DNA of 64,000 nt from CADCTP01 sp963849885 (GTDB taxonomy: Bacteria > Actinomycetota > Actinomycetes > Mycobacteriales > CADCTP01), in the NCBI GenBank assembly GCA_963849885.1, contig CAWKIV010000023.1:186001-250000 (forward strand). The letters are read 5' to 3'. The stretch's first letter is position 1; the number at the start of each line of letters is the position of its first letter. Of this stretch, positions 33,910 to 44,009 are shown piece by piece. Under the pieces are notes generated by a model. It was not told the DNA's origin and made no database searches. It was given only the letters and a program-made list of their open reading frames with translations. Made by a program: the position numbers and the translations under genes.

Positions 33910-34899
33910 TCAGGCGCGGGTCGGGCGGTCGATGCTGGTGTGCGCGGTGCCGAACGGCCCCCGGATGTCCAGCGGCCGCCGCACGATCCCGTTCGCCGGG
34001 TCCCGCCAGTGCTCCAGCCGCAGCCCGGTCAGCGACTCCAGCAGCGAGATGTCCGCGTCGAACTCCGGGATCAGCTTCTCCCGCTCGGCCACGGTGAGCG
34101 GGGTCCGGGTCCGCTGCTCGCGCTGCAGCAGCCGGCGGGCGGACGCGGTGAAGCGCCGCTCCAGCGGCGCCGGCAGCCGGTCCGCCAGCCCGCGCAGCGC
34201 CCCGCCCACGAGGTGGTGCAGGGTCGAGTGCGCCGCCTCCGCGGTGACGTTCTCGGCCGGCGGCTCGCCCACGATCCCGGTGTCCACGCCGAGGAAGGCG
34301 CAGATGCCGTCGAGCGTCTCGGCCGGCTGCTGCCGGAGGTCCCGGTAGAGCACCACGTGCACCTGCTCCCGCGGGAAGACCGAGTAGAGGTGCCGCAGCT
34401 GCTCGCCGTACCGGCCGAGCTCGAGGTAGCGCCAGAACGGCGCCCAGCCCAGCTCGACCCGCCGCTGCTGCAGCCCGCAGGCCTTGACGAAGTCGGGCTC
34501 CGGCTCCAGGCCGGCCGACCGCAGGTGGGTCCAGTTGGAGTGGGCCCGGTCGACCGGGTCGCGCACCACCGCGACCAGCCGGGCCGAGGGCAGCAGCGCG
34601 GCGATCCGCCGGTGCGCGGCCGGGTCACGCAGGTAGAGCGTGGTCGACTCGCCGCGCAGCGTTCCCGGCGGCGCGCCGGCGAAGAGCGCCTCGTAGTCCG
34701 GGCGCCGCCAGACGTACTCCCGGTACGTCTTCGCGTCGCCGGGGCCGCCCCGGGCCGGCGGCGGCGTCCCGTCCTGGAGGAAGAACTTCGGTTCCTTCAC
34801 CGCGGACAGGAAGAGCTGCGGGTGCTGGGCCAGCGCGACGTGCAAGGCGGTCGTGCCAGCCTTCGGCGCACCGATCAGCAGGAAGTCGGGCAGAGCCAT
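33910..34899 (-). CDS. Sulfotransferase family protein
   Basis: 329 residues. PAPS-binding 5'-phosphosulfate loop LLIGAPKAGTTALHVALAQHP at the N-terminus and 3'-phosphate loop VVRDPVDRAHSNW mid-protein. Transfers sulfate from PAPS to a carbohydrate, lipid or other acceptor; the acceptor is unknown. Diverges from the beta-propeller protein across a short AT-richer region. Its presence implies PAPS-dependent modification of a surface glycan or metabolite. Confidence 0.92.
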   Translation of the reverse strand: MALPDFLLIGAPKAGTTALHVALAQHPQLFLSAVKEPKFFLQDGTPPPARGGPGDAKTYREYVWRRPDYEALFAGAPPGTLRGESTTLYLRDPAAHRRIAALLPSARLVAVVRDPVDRAHSNWTHLRSAGLEPEPDFVKACGLQQRRVELGWAPFWRYLELGRYGEQLRHLYSVFPREQVHVVLYRDLRQQPAETLDGICAFLGVDTGIVGEPPAENVTAEAAHSTLHHLVGGALRGLADRLPAPLERRFTASARRLLQREQRTRTPLTVAEREKLIPEFDADISLLESLTGLRLEHWRDPANGIVRRPLDIRGPFGTAHTSIDRPTRA

Positions 34900-34959
34900 G
34901 GGGCGCCTTTCTCTATATTCCCCATCAAGTTACAGGGGAACCTGTGGCACGGTAAGCGG
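34900..34959. promoter_or_regulatory. AT-richer divergent promoter region
   Basis: The 60 bp between two divergent starts is strikingly AT-rich for this genome: TATATT (34914-34919) and the imperfect inverted repeat TCCCC / GGGGA around ATCAAGTTACA. Likely overlapping promoters and an operator; no specific regulator can be named. Confidence 0.4.
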
Positions 34960-35892
34960 GTGACCAGCACCCGGAACGCCGCCGTCCTGCCCTTGCCCGC
35001 CCTCCGCGCCGCCGAGCTGGTCGTGCCGCCGCCCGGGGACGGCGCCGGTGCCTGGTCCGGCGCCCCCAGCGCGCTCCTCGTCGGGCGAACGATCTGGCTG
35101 GCCTACCGGTTGCGCCGGCCCATCGGCGAGGGCCGCGGCTACCGCAACGTGCTGGCGGCCTCCACCGACGGCGTGCGCTTCGAGGAGGTGGCCGTGCTGG
35201 ACCGGGACCGCTTCGACGCCGAGTCGCTGGAGCGCCCGGCCCTGGCGGTCACCGCGGACGGCCGGTGGCGGATCTACGTCAGCTGCGCCACCCCCGGCAC
35301 GAAGCACTGGCGGGTCGACCTGGTCGAGGCGACCGCGCCGGAGGGGCTGACCACCGCGGCCGCCCGCACCGTGCTGCCGGGCAGCGACGCGGTCGGGGTG
35401 AAGGACCCGGTGCTGCTGCACGCCGGCGGCCGCTGGCACCTGTGGGCCTCGGTGCACCCGCTGCAGCGCTGGGACGACGCGGACCGGATGACCACCGACT
35501 ACGCGACCAGCCCGGACGGGGTGCGCTGGACCTGGCACGGCACCGTGCTGGCCGGCCGGCCGGGCCGCTGGGACGCCCGCGGGGTGCGGGTCAGCACCGT
35601 GCTGGAGCGCCCGGACGGCCTGGTCGCCGGCTACGACGGCCGGGCCACGGCCGAGCAGAACTGGGAGGAGATGACCGGCACCGCGACCGCCGGCCGCACC
35701 GCGGACGGGCTGTTCGGCCGGCTCACCGCGACCGGGCAGGAGCCGGTCCGCTCCCCGTACGCGGGCGGCGGGGTGCGCTACCTGTCCGCGGTGCCGCTGC
35801 CGGACGGCGCGACCCGGCTCTACTACGAGGTCACCCGCCCGGACGGCGCGCACGAGCTGCGCACCGAGCTGCACCGCCCCCAGCCGGACTGA
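34960..35892 (+). CDS. Five-bladed beta-propeller (glycosidase-like) protein
   Basis: 310 residues, no signal peptide. Repeats of the type TDGVRFEEVAVLDRD, ADGRWRIYVSCATPG, VKDPVLLHAGGRWHLWASVHP and SPDGVRWTWHG are characteristic of five-bladed propellers of the GH43/GH32-like fold. The catalytic acids could not be assigned, so an enzymatic role is open. The GTG at 34960 starts just before the conserved part; ORF continues upstream as a shadow. Confidence 0.7.
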   Translation: MTSTRNAAVLPLPALRAAELVVPPPGDGAGAWSGAPSALLVGRTIWLAYRLRRPIGEGRGYRNVLAASTDGVRFEEVAVLDRDRFDAESLERPALAVTADGRWRIYVSCATPGTKHWRVDLVEATAPEGLTTAAARTVLPGSDAVGVKDPVLLHAGGRWHLWASVHPLQRWDDADRMTTDYATSPDGVRWTWHGTVLAGRPGRWDARGVRVSTVLERPDGLVAGYDGRATAEQNWEEMTGTATAGRTADGLFGRLTATGQEPVRSPYAGGGVRYLSAVPLPDGATRLYYEVTRPDGAHELRTELHRPQPD

Positions 35893-35910
35893 CCGGCGGC
35901 CAGGGCCCGG

Positions 35911-35914
<4 letters not shown>
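35889..35914. terminator. Bidirectional hairpin between convergent genes
   Basis: CTGACCGG (35889-35896) pairs with CCGGTCAG (35907-35914) across a 10-base loop. It spans the stop codons of both the propeller gene and ffh, an arrangement expected for a shared terminator. No T tract, as usual in this genome. Confidence 0.5.
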
Positions 35915-37434
<1,520 letters not shown>

Positions 37435-37443
37435 CCGTCCACC

Positions 37444-38724
37444 CTAGCCGGGCCCCAGCACCTTCTCCGTGTACGCGTTCGCGAAGCGCCGCTCGGGGTC
37501 GAGGCGGGCGCGCAGCGCGGTGGCCTCGGCGAAGCACGGGTAGCGCGGCGCCAGCTCGGCGGCGGTCAGCTCGTGCAGCTTGCCCCAGTGCGGCCGGCCG
37601 GCCGGGCCGACGATGTCGGCCAGGGCGGCGAAGTAGTCCGCGTACGGCTCGCGGACGTAGCGGTGCGCCGCGACGTAGCCGGTCTCCCGCCCGTACGCGG
37701 TGGACAGCCACCGGTCGTCGGCGGCCGCGACCCGCACCTCGACCGGGAACGAGATCCGCCAGCCCCGCCGCTCGATCGTGGCGTCCAGCTCGCGCAGCAC
37801 CTCCGGCACCGCCGCGCGGGGCACCGCCCACTCGGTCTCGTGGAAGCGGACCCGCCGCCGGGCGGCGAAGACCCGGAACGACCGGTCGGCGTACGTCCGG
37901 CTGCCCAGCAGCCGGGTGGCCACCCGGTTGACCGGCGGCACCAGCGCCGGCGCGCGCACGCCGGCCCGGCAGACCGCGCCGAAGAGCACGTTGGACACCA
38001 GCTCGTCGTCCACCGCGGCCCGCCACCGCGGCAGCGGGTCCAGCTCGGACAGCGGCACCCGGGTGTTGCGCTTGAGCTGGCAGTCCCGGGTGTGCGGCCA
38101 CCAGTAGAACTCGACGTGGTCGGCCTCCGCCGGCAGGGTGGCCCAGCGGTCCAGCAGGTCGTCCAGCTTCTCCGCGGTCTCGACCGCCCGCAGCCCGAAG
38201 GCCGGCACGCAGCGCAGCGTCACCGCGGTGACCACCCCGTACGCGCCGAGCCCGACCGTCGCGGCGGCGAGCAGGTCGCCCTCGGCCCGGACCAGCGACC
38301 CGTCCGCGGTCACCAGCTCCAGCCCGGTCACCTGGGCGGCCAGCCCGCCGTAGCCGGCGCCGGTGCCGTGGGTGCCGGTGGCGATCGCCCCGGCCACGGT
38401 CTGGGCGTCGATGTCGCCGAGATTCTCCAGGGCCAGGCCGTGGTCGGCGAGCAGCCGGGACAGCTCGCGCAGCCGGGTGCCGGCCCGGACCGTGACCGAG
38501 GTGCCGGCGACCGCGAGCACGCCGGTCAGCCGGTCCGGCCGGAGCAGCACCCCGTCGGTCAGCGCGGCGCCGGTGAAGGAGTGCCCGGAGCCGGCCATCC
38601 GCACCCGCAGCCCGTCCCGCGCGGCGGCCCGGACCGCGTCGGCCACCTCGGCCGCGTCCCGCGGGAACAGCACCCGGGCCGGGACGGCGACCTGGTCACC
38701 GGCCCAGTTGCGCCACTCGGTCAC
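37444..38724 (-). CDS. FAD-linked D-arabinono-1,4-lactone oxidase/alditol oxidase family protein
   Basis: 426 residues. N-terminal PCMH FAD domain with GSGHSFTGAALTDGVLL (covalent-FAD His in GSGHS) and GDIDAQTVAGAIATGTHGTG; C-terminal ALO domain with HVEFYWWPHTRDCQLKRNTR and the terminal YPCFAEATALRARLDPERRFAN. Oxidises a sugar lactone or alditol, passing electrons to O2 or another acceptor. Its GTG is 4 bp after the cydB stop, so it is in the cydAB operon. Confidence 0.9.
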   Translation of the reverse strand: MTEWRNWAGDQVAVPARVLFPRDAAEVADAVRAAARDGLRVRMAGSGHSFTGAALTDGVLLRPDRLTGVLAVAGTSVTVRAGTRLRELSRLLADHGLALENLGDIDAQTVAGAIATGTHGTGAGYGGLAAQVTGLELVTADGSLVRAEGDLLAAATVGLGAYGVVTAVTLRCVPAFGLRAVETAEKLDDLLDRWATLPAEADHVEFYWWPHTRDCQLKRNTRVPLSELDPLPRWRAAVDDELVSNVLFGAVCRAGVRAPALVPPVNRVATRLLGSRTYADRSFRVFAARRRVRFHETEWAVPRAAVPEVLRELDATIERRGWRISFPVEVRVAAADDRWLSTAYGRETGYVAAHRYVREPYADYFAALADIVGPAGRPHWGKLHELTAAELAPRYPCFAEATALRARLDPERRFANAYTEKVLGPG

Positions 38725-38728
38725 CGGG

Positions 38729-39742
38729 TCACCGTACGACCTCGGGCGGGGTCCGCTGGAAGACCGTGTAGAGCGCGACCAGCGACGGCACCAGCAGCAC
38801 CGCCCCGCCGAGCAGCGCCCACAGCACCGCGGTGAGCACGGCCGGGGTGGCCGCGGCGTCGGCGACGGTGACCCCGGGCAGCAGGTACGGCCACTGGGCG
38901 GCCGCCCAGCCGCCGAGCAGGGCGACCACCGCGGCGGCCGCGGTGAGCCGGACCGCCCGGTAGTGCCGGCGGACCAGCAGCGCCAGCGACACCAGCCCGG
39001 CCAGCACCGAGGCGGCCACCCAGGGCCGGCCGGCCCGGGTCAGCTCGGCCCACAGCGCCGGCGCGTCGGCGCGCACCACGAGCAGGCCGGCGCCGGCCAG
39101 CAGGCCGACCCCGACGCCGGTGGCCAGCGCCCGGCCCCGGAAGTAGGCGGCCAGGTCGTCCCGGCCGTCCCGGCGGGCGTCCGCGGTCAGGTAGACCGCG
39201 GCCAGGTAGGCGGTGGTGCCGACCGCCAGCAGTCCACAGAGGACGGAGGTCGGGTTCCACCAGCTGGCCACCAGGTCGCCGGTGGCGATGCCGGCCGGCA
39301 CCCGGCCGGAGGCGACCGCGCCGCCGATGCAGCCGAGGAAGAACGGGGTGATCACGCTGGCCGAGGCGAAGGCCAGCCCGTACGCCCGCCGCGCGCCCGG
39401 CGTCCCGGTCGCCTTCCGGAACGCGAAGGCCGAGCCGCGGGCGATGATGCCCAGCGCCACCAGCGTCATCGGGATGTACAGAGTGGACATCACCGCGGCG
39501 AAGACGCTCGGGAAGCCGGTCCAGAAGAGCACGATCACGAAGATCAGCCAGACGTGGTTGGCCTCCCACACCGGGCCGATGGAGTGCTCGACCAGCGACC
39601 GCCGGTCCTCCGCGGCCGGGCCCCGGCCGGCCACCAGGTGCCAGGCCCCGGCGCCGAAGTCGGCGCCGCCGAAGAGCGCGTAGAGCGCCAGCCCGGTGAG
39701 CATGACCACCAGCAGCAGCTCCGCCGCCGTCACTGTGCCCAC
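38729..39742 (-). CDS. cydB: Cytochrome bd ubiquinol oxidase subunit II
   Basis: 337 residues, about eight membrane helices. Family blocks: LFGGADFGAGAWHLVAG, WEANHVWLIFVIVLFWTGFP, and the conserved C-terminal WPYLLPG. With CydA forms the high-affinity bd oxidase for low-oxygen respiration. GTG start 4 bp after the cydA stop. No cydDC genes follow in this window. Confidence 0.96.
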   Translation of the reverse strand: MGTVTAAELLLVVMLTGLALYALFGGADFGAGAWHLVAGRGPAAEDRRSLVEHSIGPVWEANHVWLIFVIVLFWTGFPSVFAAVMSTLYIPMTLVALGIIARGSAFAFRKATGTPGARRAYGLAFASASVITPFFLGCIGGAVASGRVPAGIATGDLVASWWNPTSVLCGLLAVGTTAYLAAVYLTADARRDGRDDLAAYFRGRALATGVGVGLLAGAGLLVVRADAPALWAELTRAGRPWVAASVLAGLVSLALLVRRHYRAVRLTAAAAVVALLGGWAAAQWPYLLPGVTVADAAATPAVLTAVLWALLGGAVLLVPSLVALYTVFQRTPPEVVR

Positions 39743-39746
39743 CCGC

Positions 39747-41114
39747 TCATACGACCCTCAGCTCGTCCACATCGGACTCCTGCGGCGCCGCCGGGATCGG
39801 CGTGGACCGGGTCATCCGGCGCAGGACCAGCACCGTGGTGACGGTGAGCACCGCGTAGACGGCGGTCACCCCGATCAGGCCGACGGTCAGGCCGGGGGCC
39901 GGGTTGACCGCGTCCTCGGTGCGCAGCAGGCCGTACACCACCCAGGGCTGCCGGCCGACCTCGGTGGTGATCCAGCCGGCCTCCAGCGCGACCACCGCGC
40001 CCACCCCGGACACCGCGGCGCCGCGCAGGAACCAGCGCGACCGGGGCAGCTCCCGCCGCCGCCACCAGGCGAGCGCGAACCACAGGCCGAGCAGCAGCAG
40101 CGCGATCCCGACGCCGACCATGGCCTGGAACGACCAGTGCACGATGTTGACCGGCGGCCGCTGGTCCGGCGGCACCTCGGCCAGCCCGCGCACCACCGCA
40201 CCGGGATCGTGGTGGGCCAGCAGGGACAGCCCGTTCGGGATCTCCACCGCGTACCGCAGGCGCTCGCCGTCGTAGTAGCCGCCCACCGAGAGCGGCACGC
40301 CGGCGGTGGTCTCGTACAGGCCCTCGATGGCGGCCAGCTTGACCGGCTGCCGCTCGGCCAGGAACTGGGCCGCCCAGTCCCCCACCGCGATCTGCACCGG
40401 CGTGATGGCGGCCGCGAGGGTGAACGGGATGAGGAAGCCGACCCGGTGGTAGCGGTCCCGCCGGCCGCGCAGCATCGCCACCGCGTAGACGCTCGCGGTG
40501 CCGAAGCCGGCCACCATGAACGCGGCCAGGATCATGTGGACCGTCTGCGGCGGCGTCGCCGGGTTGAACATCGCCGTCCACGGGCGGACCCCGACCACCT
40601 CGTCGCCGGCCAGGTCGAATCCGGTCGGCTGGTTCATCCAGGCGTTCGCGGTGACCACGAAGAAGGCGCTGGCGGTGCCGGCGACCAGCACCGGCAGCCC
40701 GGCCAGCAGCCGGCCGCGCGGGGTCAGCCGGTCCCACGCGTACAGCCAGATGCCGAGGAAGATCGCCTCGATGAAGAACGCGATGCCCTCCAGCGCGAAC
40801 GGCAGCCCGATCACCTCGCCGTAGCGGCCCATCAGGCCCGGCCACAGCACGCCCATCTCGAAGCTGAGGATCGTCCCGGAGACCGCGCCCACCGCGAAGA
40901 GCACGCCCATCGCGCGGGCCCACCGCCGGGCCAGCAGCCGGTACGCCGGGTCGCCGGTGCGCTGCCCGCGCCACTCGGCGAGCAGCACCAGCGCCGGCAT
41001 CCCGACACCGAAGCAGGCGACCACGATGTGCCAGCCCAGGGACAGCGCCATCTGCGTCCGGGCGGCCCGGAAGTCGGCCTCCGTGGCGGCCGCGGCGAGC
41101 AGTGCGTCGACCAT
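39747..41114 (-). CDS. cydA: Cytochrome bd ubiquinol oxidase subunit I
   Basis: 455 residues with the haem ligands in context: His of LSLGWHIVVACFGVGMP, GVLWPGLMGRYGEVIGLPFALEGIAFFIEAIFLGIW (His replaced positions as in the family), Met in MNQPTGF, and GRQPWVVYGLLRTEDAV. The Q-loop is the short form. ATG 41114 has GGAGGCGTC upstream, and a perfect Rex operator lies 10 bp upstream of the start (41124-41141). Expected to be induced when NADH/NAD+ is high, i.e. at low oxygen. Confidence 0.96.
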   Translation of the reverse strand: MVDALLAAAATEADFRAARTQMALSLGWHIVVACFGVGMPALVLLAEWRGQRTGDPAYRLLARRWARAMGVLFAVGAVSGTILSFEMGVLWPGLMGRYGEVIGLPFALEGIAFFIEAIFLGIWLYAWDRLTPRGRLLAGLPVLVAGTASAFFVVTANAWMNQPTGFDLAGDEVVGVRPWTAMFNPATPPQTVHMILAAFMVAGFGTASVYAVAMLRGRRDRYHRVGFLIPFTLAAAITPVQIAVGDWAAQFLAERQPVKLAAIEGLYETTAGVPLSVGGYYDGERLRYAVEIPNGLSLLAHHDPGAVVRGLAEVPPDQRPPVNIVHWSFQAMVGVGIALLLLGLWFALAWWRRRELPRSRWFLRGAAVSGVGAVVALEAGWITTEVGRQPWVVYGLLRTEDAVNPAPGLTVGLIGVTAVYAVLTVTTVLVLRRMTRSTPIPAAPQESDVDELRVV

Positions 41115-41123
41115 GACGCCTCC

Positions 41124-41141
41124 TTGTGAAGATCTTCACAA
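41124..41141. promoter_or_regulatory. Rex operator (ROP) upstream of cydA
   Basis: TTGTGAAGATCTTCACAA is an 18-bp perfect palindrome and matches the Rex consensus TTGTGAANNNNTTCACAA; with one more base each side the palindrome is 20 bp (41123-41142). In Streptomyces, Rex represses cyd genes through such sites. It lies 10 bp from the cydA start, so repression would block initiation or elongation. Confidence 0.85.
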
Positions 41142-41190
41142 GCTTCAGGGACAGTCTGCCCCGCCGGCTTTCCCGGCGCCACGCCACCCC

Positions 41191-41210
41191 TTGACAAATA
41201 TTGTTGTCAA
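41191..41210. promoter_or_regulatory. Palindromic operator/promoter of the HTH regulator
   Basis: TTGACAAATATTGTTGTCAA: inverted 7-bp arms TTGACAA/TTGTCAA, AT-rich in a GC-rich genome, 17 bp before the GTG of the regulator and on the other side of the cydA promoter. Likely autoregulatory site of the winged-helix protein; TTGACA could double as a -35 box. Confidence 0.55.
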
Positions 41211-41226
41211 AGGGTTGGCTGGATCC

Positions 41227-41820
41227 GTGCTCGACGTGGAGGTGATCGACGACCCGGCCGCCGCCGTGGTCGCGCTGGACCCGGTCCGCTCCCGGCTGCT
41301 GGCCGCGCTGGGCGAGCCGGCGTCGGCCGCCGAGCTGGCCGGCCGGGTCGGGCTGCCCCGGCAGAAGGTCAACTACCACCTGCGCGCGCTGGAGGCGCAC
41401 GGGCTGGTCCGGCTCGCGGCCGAGCGGCGCTGGGGCGGGCTGACCGAGCGGCGCCTGGTCGCCTCCGCGGCCTCCTACGTGGTGTCCCCGGCCGCGCTCG
41501 GCACGGTCGGCACGGTCGGCCCCGACCCGGCCCGGACCGCCGACCGGCTGTCCGCCCGCTACCTGGTCGCGCTCGCGGCCCGGGTGGTCCGCGAGGTGGC
41601 CGACCTGGCCCGGCGGGCCGACGCGGAGGGCAAGCGGGTGGCCACGCTCGGGCTGGACACCGAGATCGCGTTCCGCTCGGCGGCCGACCGGGCCGCGTTC
41701 GCCGACGAGCTGGCGGCCGCGGTGACCGGGCTGACCGCGAAGTACCACGCGCCCGGTGGCCGGCCGCACCGGCTGGTGGTCGCCGCGCACCCGATCCCCG
41801 ACCCGAAGGAGACGACATGA
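41227..41820 (+). CDS. ArsR-like winged-helix transcriptional regulator
   Basis: 197 residues. N-terminal winged helix: LDPVRSRLLAALGEPASAAELAGRVGLPRQKVNYHLRALEAHGLVRL; long C-terminal helical part (RYLVALAARVVREVADLARRADAEGKR). The YHLRALE recognition helix is typical of the ArsR/HTH_20 group. Start GTG 41227 follows the palindrome at 41191-41210. Overlaps the downstream gene by four bases (ATGA); regulator plus SRPBCC gene is a frequent actinobacterial pair. Confidence 0.85.
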   Translation: MLDVEVIDDPAAAVVALDPVRSRLLAALGEPASAAELAGRVGLPRQKVNYHLRALEAHGLVRLAAERRWGGLTERRLVASAASYVVSPAALGTVGTVGPDPARTADRLSARYLVALAARVVREVADLARRADAEGKRVATLGLDTEIAFRSAADRAAFADELAAAVTGLTAKYHAPGGRPHRLVVAAHPIPDPKETT

Positions 41821-42590
41821 CCGAGGACCGCCGGATCGACGAGTCCGTCGAGGTGGTCGGCACGCCGGAGGAGGTGTGGGCGGCGATCGCCACCGGCGCC
41901 GGCGTCTCCGGCTGGCTGCACCACACCGAGGTGGAGGGCCGGCCCGGTGGCCGGTTCGCGTTCGACATGGGCATCGGCACCGGGCTCAACGACACCGGCA
42001 CGGTGACCGCCTGGGAGCCGCCGCACCGCTTCGCCACCGGCGGGGTGCGCTGGGCGCCGCAGGGCGACGCGCCGGCCGCCGAGCTGGCCACCGAGTGGAC
42101 GGTCCGGGCCCGGGACGGCGGCACCTGCGTGGTGCGGATGGTGATGAGCGGCTTCGGCTCCGGCGCGGCCTGGGACGACGAGATCGACGGCATGACCACC
42201 GGGATGCGGGCGGCGCTGGACAGCCTGCGCGCCCACCTGGCCGGCCGGGCCGGCCGGGCTCCGGCCCGGGTGCTGGCCGCGGTCGCGGTCAAGGACCGGG
42301 ACGCGGCGCTGCCGTTCTACCAGCGGCTCTTCGGCCGGCCGGCGGACCTGCTGCCGATGCCGGTGGACGCGGAGTGGAACGCCGGGGCCACCACGCTGCA
42401 GGTGGTCCAGGACCCGGAGCGGGCCGGCGCCTCGCTGGTCACCCTGGCCGTCGACGACCTCCGGGCATACGCGGCCGCCCTCGCCGACCGCGGCGTCGAG
42501 GTCGGTGACATCGCGACCGCCGACACGGTCACGTACACCCGGCTCGACGACCCCGAGGGCAACCGCATCACCCTCGTCCAACCCCGGTGA
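41817..42590 (+). CDS. SRPBCC (AHSA1-type) and VOC domain fusion protein
   Basis: 257 residues in two parts. 1-140: SRPBCC/START fold (DESVEVVGTPEEVWAAIATGAGVSGWLHH, TVTAWEPPHRFATGG, DEIDGMTTGMRAALDSLRAHL). 150-257: glyoxalase/VOC domain (AVAVKDRDAALPFYQRLFG, LDDPEGNRITLVQP). Both bind small hydrophobic or metal-coordinated ligands; substrate unknown. Co-transcribed with the winged-helix regulator, which may control it. Confidence 0.85.
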   Translation: MTEDRRIDESVEVVGTPEEVWAAIATGAGVSGWLHHTEVEGRPGGRFAFDMGIGTGLNDTGTVTAWEPPHRFATGGVRWAPQGDAPAAELATEWTVRARDGGTCVVRMVMSGFGSGAAWDDEIDGMTTGMRAALDSLRAHLAGRAGRAPARVLAAVAVKDRDAALPFYQRLFGRPADLLPMPVDAEWNAGATTLQVVQDPERAGASLVTLAVDDLRAYAAALADRGVEVGDIATADTVTYTRLDDPEGNRITLVQPR

Positions 42591-42592
42591 CG

Positions 42593-42714
42593 CCCTCCCC
42601 GCGAGTGACGGCATCGCGCCGCGAGTGACGGCGCCACCGCCGTCACTCGCGGCCGCGGGACGTCACTCGCGGCCGCGGGACGTCACTCGCGGCCGCGGGA
42701 CGTCACTCGCGCGG
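42593..42714. repeat. GAGTGACG repeat array, locus 2
   Basis: Two or three direct GCGAGTGACGG units are followed by inverted units; the latter include three perfect tandem 20-bp copies of CGTCACTCGCGGCCGCGGGA (42641-42700) and a partial fourth. Same core and head-to-head plan as 6497-6670. Lies between same-strand genes. Confidence 0.85.
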
Positions 42715-42755
42715 GGTGCGGCACCGGTCGCAGGGCTCAGCCGTAGGGTGCGGGC

Positions 42756-43772
42756 GTGCGGATCGCGGAGCTGCCGACGCCGGCGTTGCTGGTGGACGTG
42801 CACGAGCTGGACCACAACCTGGCCACCATGGCCCGGGCCCGGCCCGGGCCGCGGCTGCGGCCGCACGTCAAGGCGCACAAGTGCACGGAGCTGGCCCGGT
42901 GGCAGGCCGCCGCCGGGCACCGCGCCTTCACCTGCGCCACCATCCGCGAGATGGAGGGCATGGCCGCGGCCGGGCTCGGCGACGACCTGCTGCTGGCCAA
43001 CGAGGTGCTGGACGCCCGGCGGCTGGGCGCGCTGGCCGACACCGCCCGGGTCACCGTCGCGGTCGACTCGACCGAGACGGTCGCGGCGGCCGCGGCCGGC
43101 GGCGTCCGGGAGGTGATCGTCGACGTCAACGTCGGCCTCCCCCGCTGCGGCTGCGCCCCCGAGGACGCCGGCCGGATCGCCGACGAGGCCCGGTCCCGCG
43201 GGCTGGCCGTGCGCGGGGTGATGGGCTACGAGGGGCACCTCATGCTCGTCCCGGACGCGGCCGAGCGGGCCCGGCTGACCGCCGAGTCCATGGCCCTGCT
43301 GGCCCGGGCGGCGGCCGACGTCGGCGGCGACGTCATCTCCGCCGGCGGCACGGGCACGTACGCGGACAACACCGTGGCCACCGAGATCCAGGCCGGCTCG
43401 TACGCGCTGATGGACACCGCGTACGCCGCGGTCGGGCTGCCGTTCCGCCCGGCCCTGACCGTGCTGGCCACGGTGGTGTCGGCGGCGCCGCCGAGCAGCG
43501 AGATCCGGCCACCCTGGGTGGTCGCCGACGCCGGGCTCAAGTCGCTGGGCATGGACCACGGAAACCCGACGATCCCCGGCGCGACGGTGTGGCTCTGCGG
43601 GGACGAGCACACCACCTTCGCGCCGGACGAGCCGCTCTCGGTCCGGGTGGGCGACCGGGTCCGGGTGCTGCCGGCGCACATCGACCCGACCGTGGCGCTG
43701 CACGAGCGGATGCACGTGGTGGACGGGGACGAGGTGCTCGACACCTGGCCGGTGGACCTGCGCGGCTGGTGA
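42756..43772 (+). CDS. D-threonine aldolase/DSD1-like (alanine racemase N-terminal fold) protein
   Basis: 338 residues. Fold-type III PLP barrel: TPALLVDVHELDHNLATM, Schiff-base Lys in RPHVKAHKC, GYEGHLML, SAGGTGTYADN; C-terminal D-serine dehydratase-like domain with GDEHTTF and PAHIDPTVALHERMHVVDGD (zinc/metal ligands). Probably a D-amino-acid lyase or aldolase. GTG 42756 directly follows the repeat array. Confidence 0.88.
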   Translation: MRIAELPTPALLVDVHELDHNLATMARARPGPRLRPHVKAHKCTELARWQAAAGHRAFTCATIREMEGMAAAGLGDDLLLANEVLDARRLGALADTARVTVAVDSTETVAAAAAGGVREVIVDVNVGLPRCGCAPEDAGRIADEARSRGLAVRGVMGYEGHLMLVPDAAERARLTAESMALLARAAADVGGDVISAGGTGTYADNTVATEIQAGSYALMDTAYAAVGLPFRPALTVLATVVSAAPPSSEIRPPWVVADAGLKSLGMDHGNPTIPGATVWLCGDEHTTFAPDEPLSVRVGDRVRVLPAHIDPTVALHERMHVVDGDEVLDTWPVDLRGW

Positions 43773-44009
43773 CCTCACCGGCGCAGGCTCGCCGGGGTCG
43801 CCGCCGCCAGCGCGCCGGCGGTGGTCCGTGCCGGCCCAGCCGGACCCGGCGCCGCCCGGCGGCAGCGCCGCGAGGACGGTCGGCCCTGGGCGGGGGTGGC
43901 GGTGGGGTGGCTCGGCATGCCGCCGAGCCTCGTGCGGCACCGGGCCGGTCCGGCAGCGCCGGACTACGCTGTCCGGCCTGAGCACCAGTGCTCACGAGGA
44001 GGAGGGTCC

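Noticed and set aside
33910..35892. A sulfotransferase/propeller glycan biosynthesis system
   Set aside because: Two divergent genes without glycosyltransferases, PAPS genes or transporters do not support a defined pathway.
42641..42714. CRISPR-like direct repeats
   Set aside because: The 20-bp units are contiguous without unique spacers and no cas genes are near.
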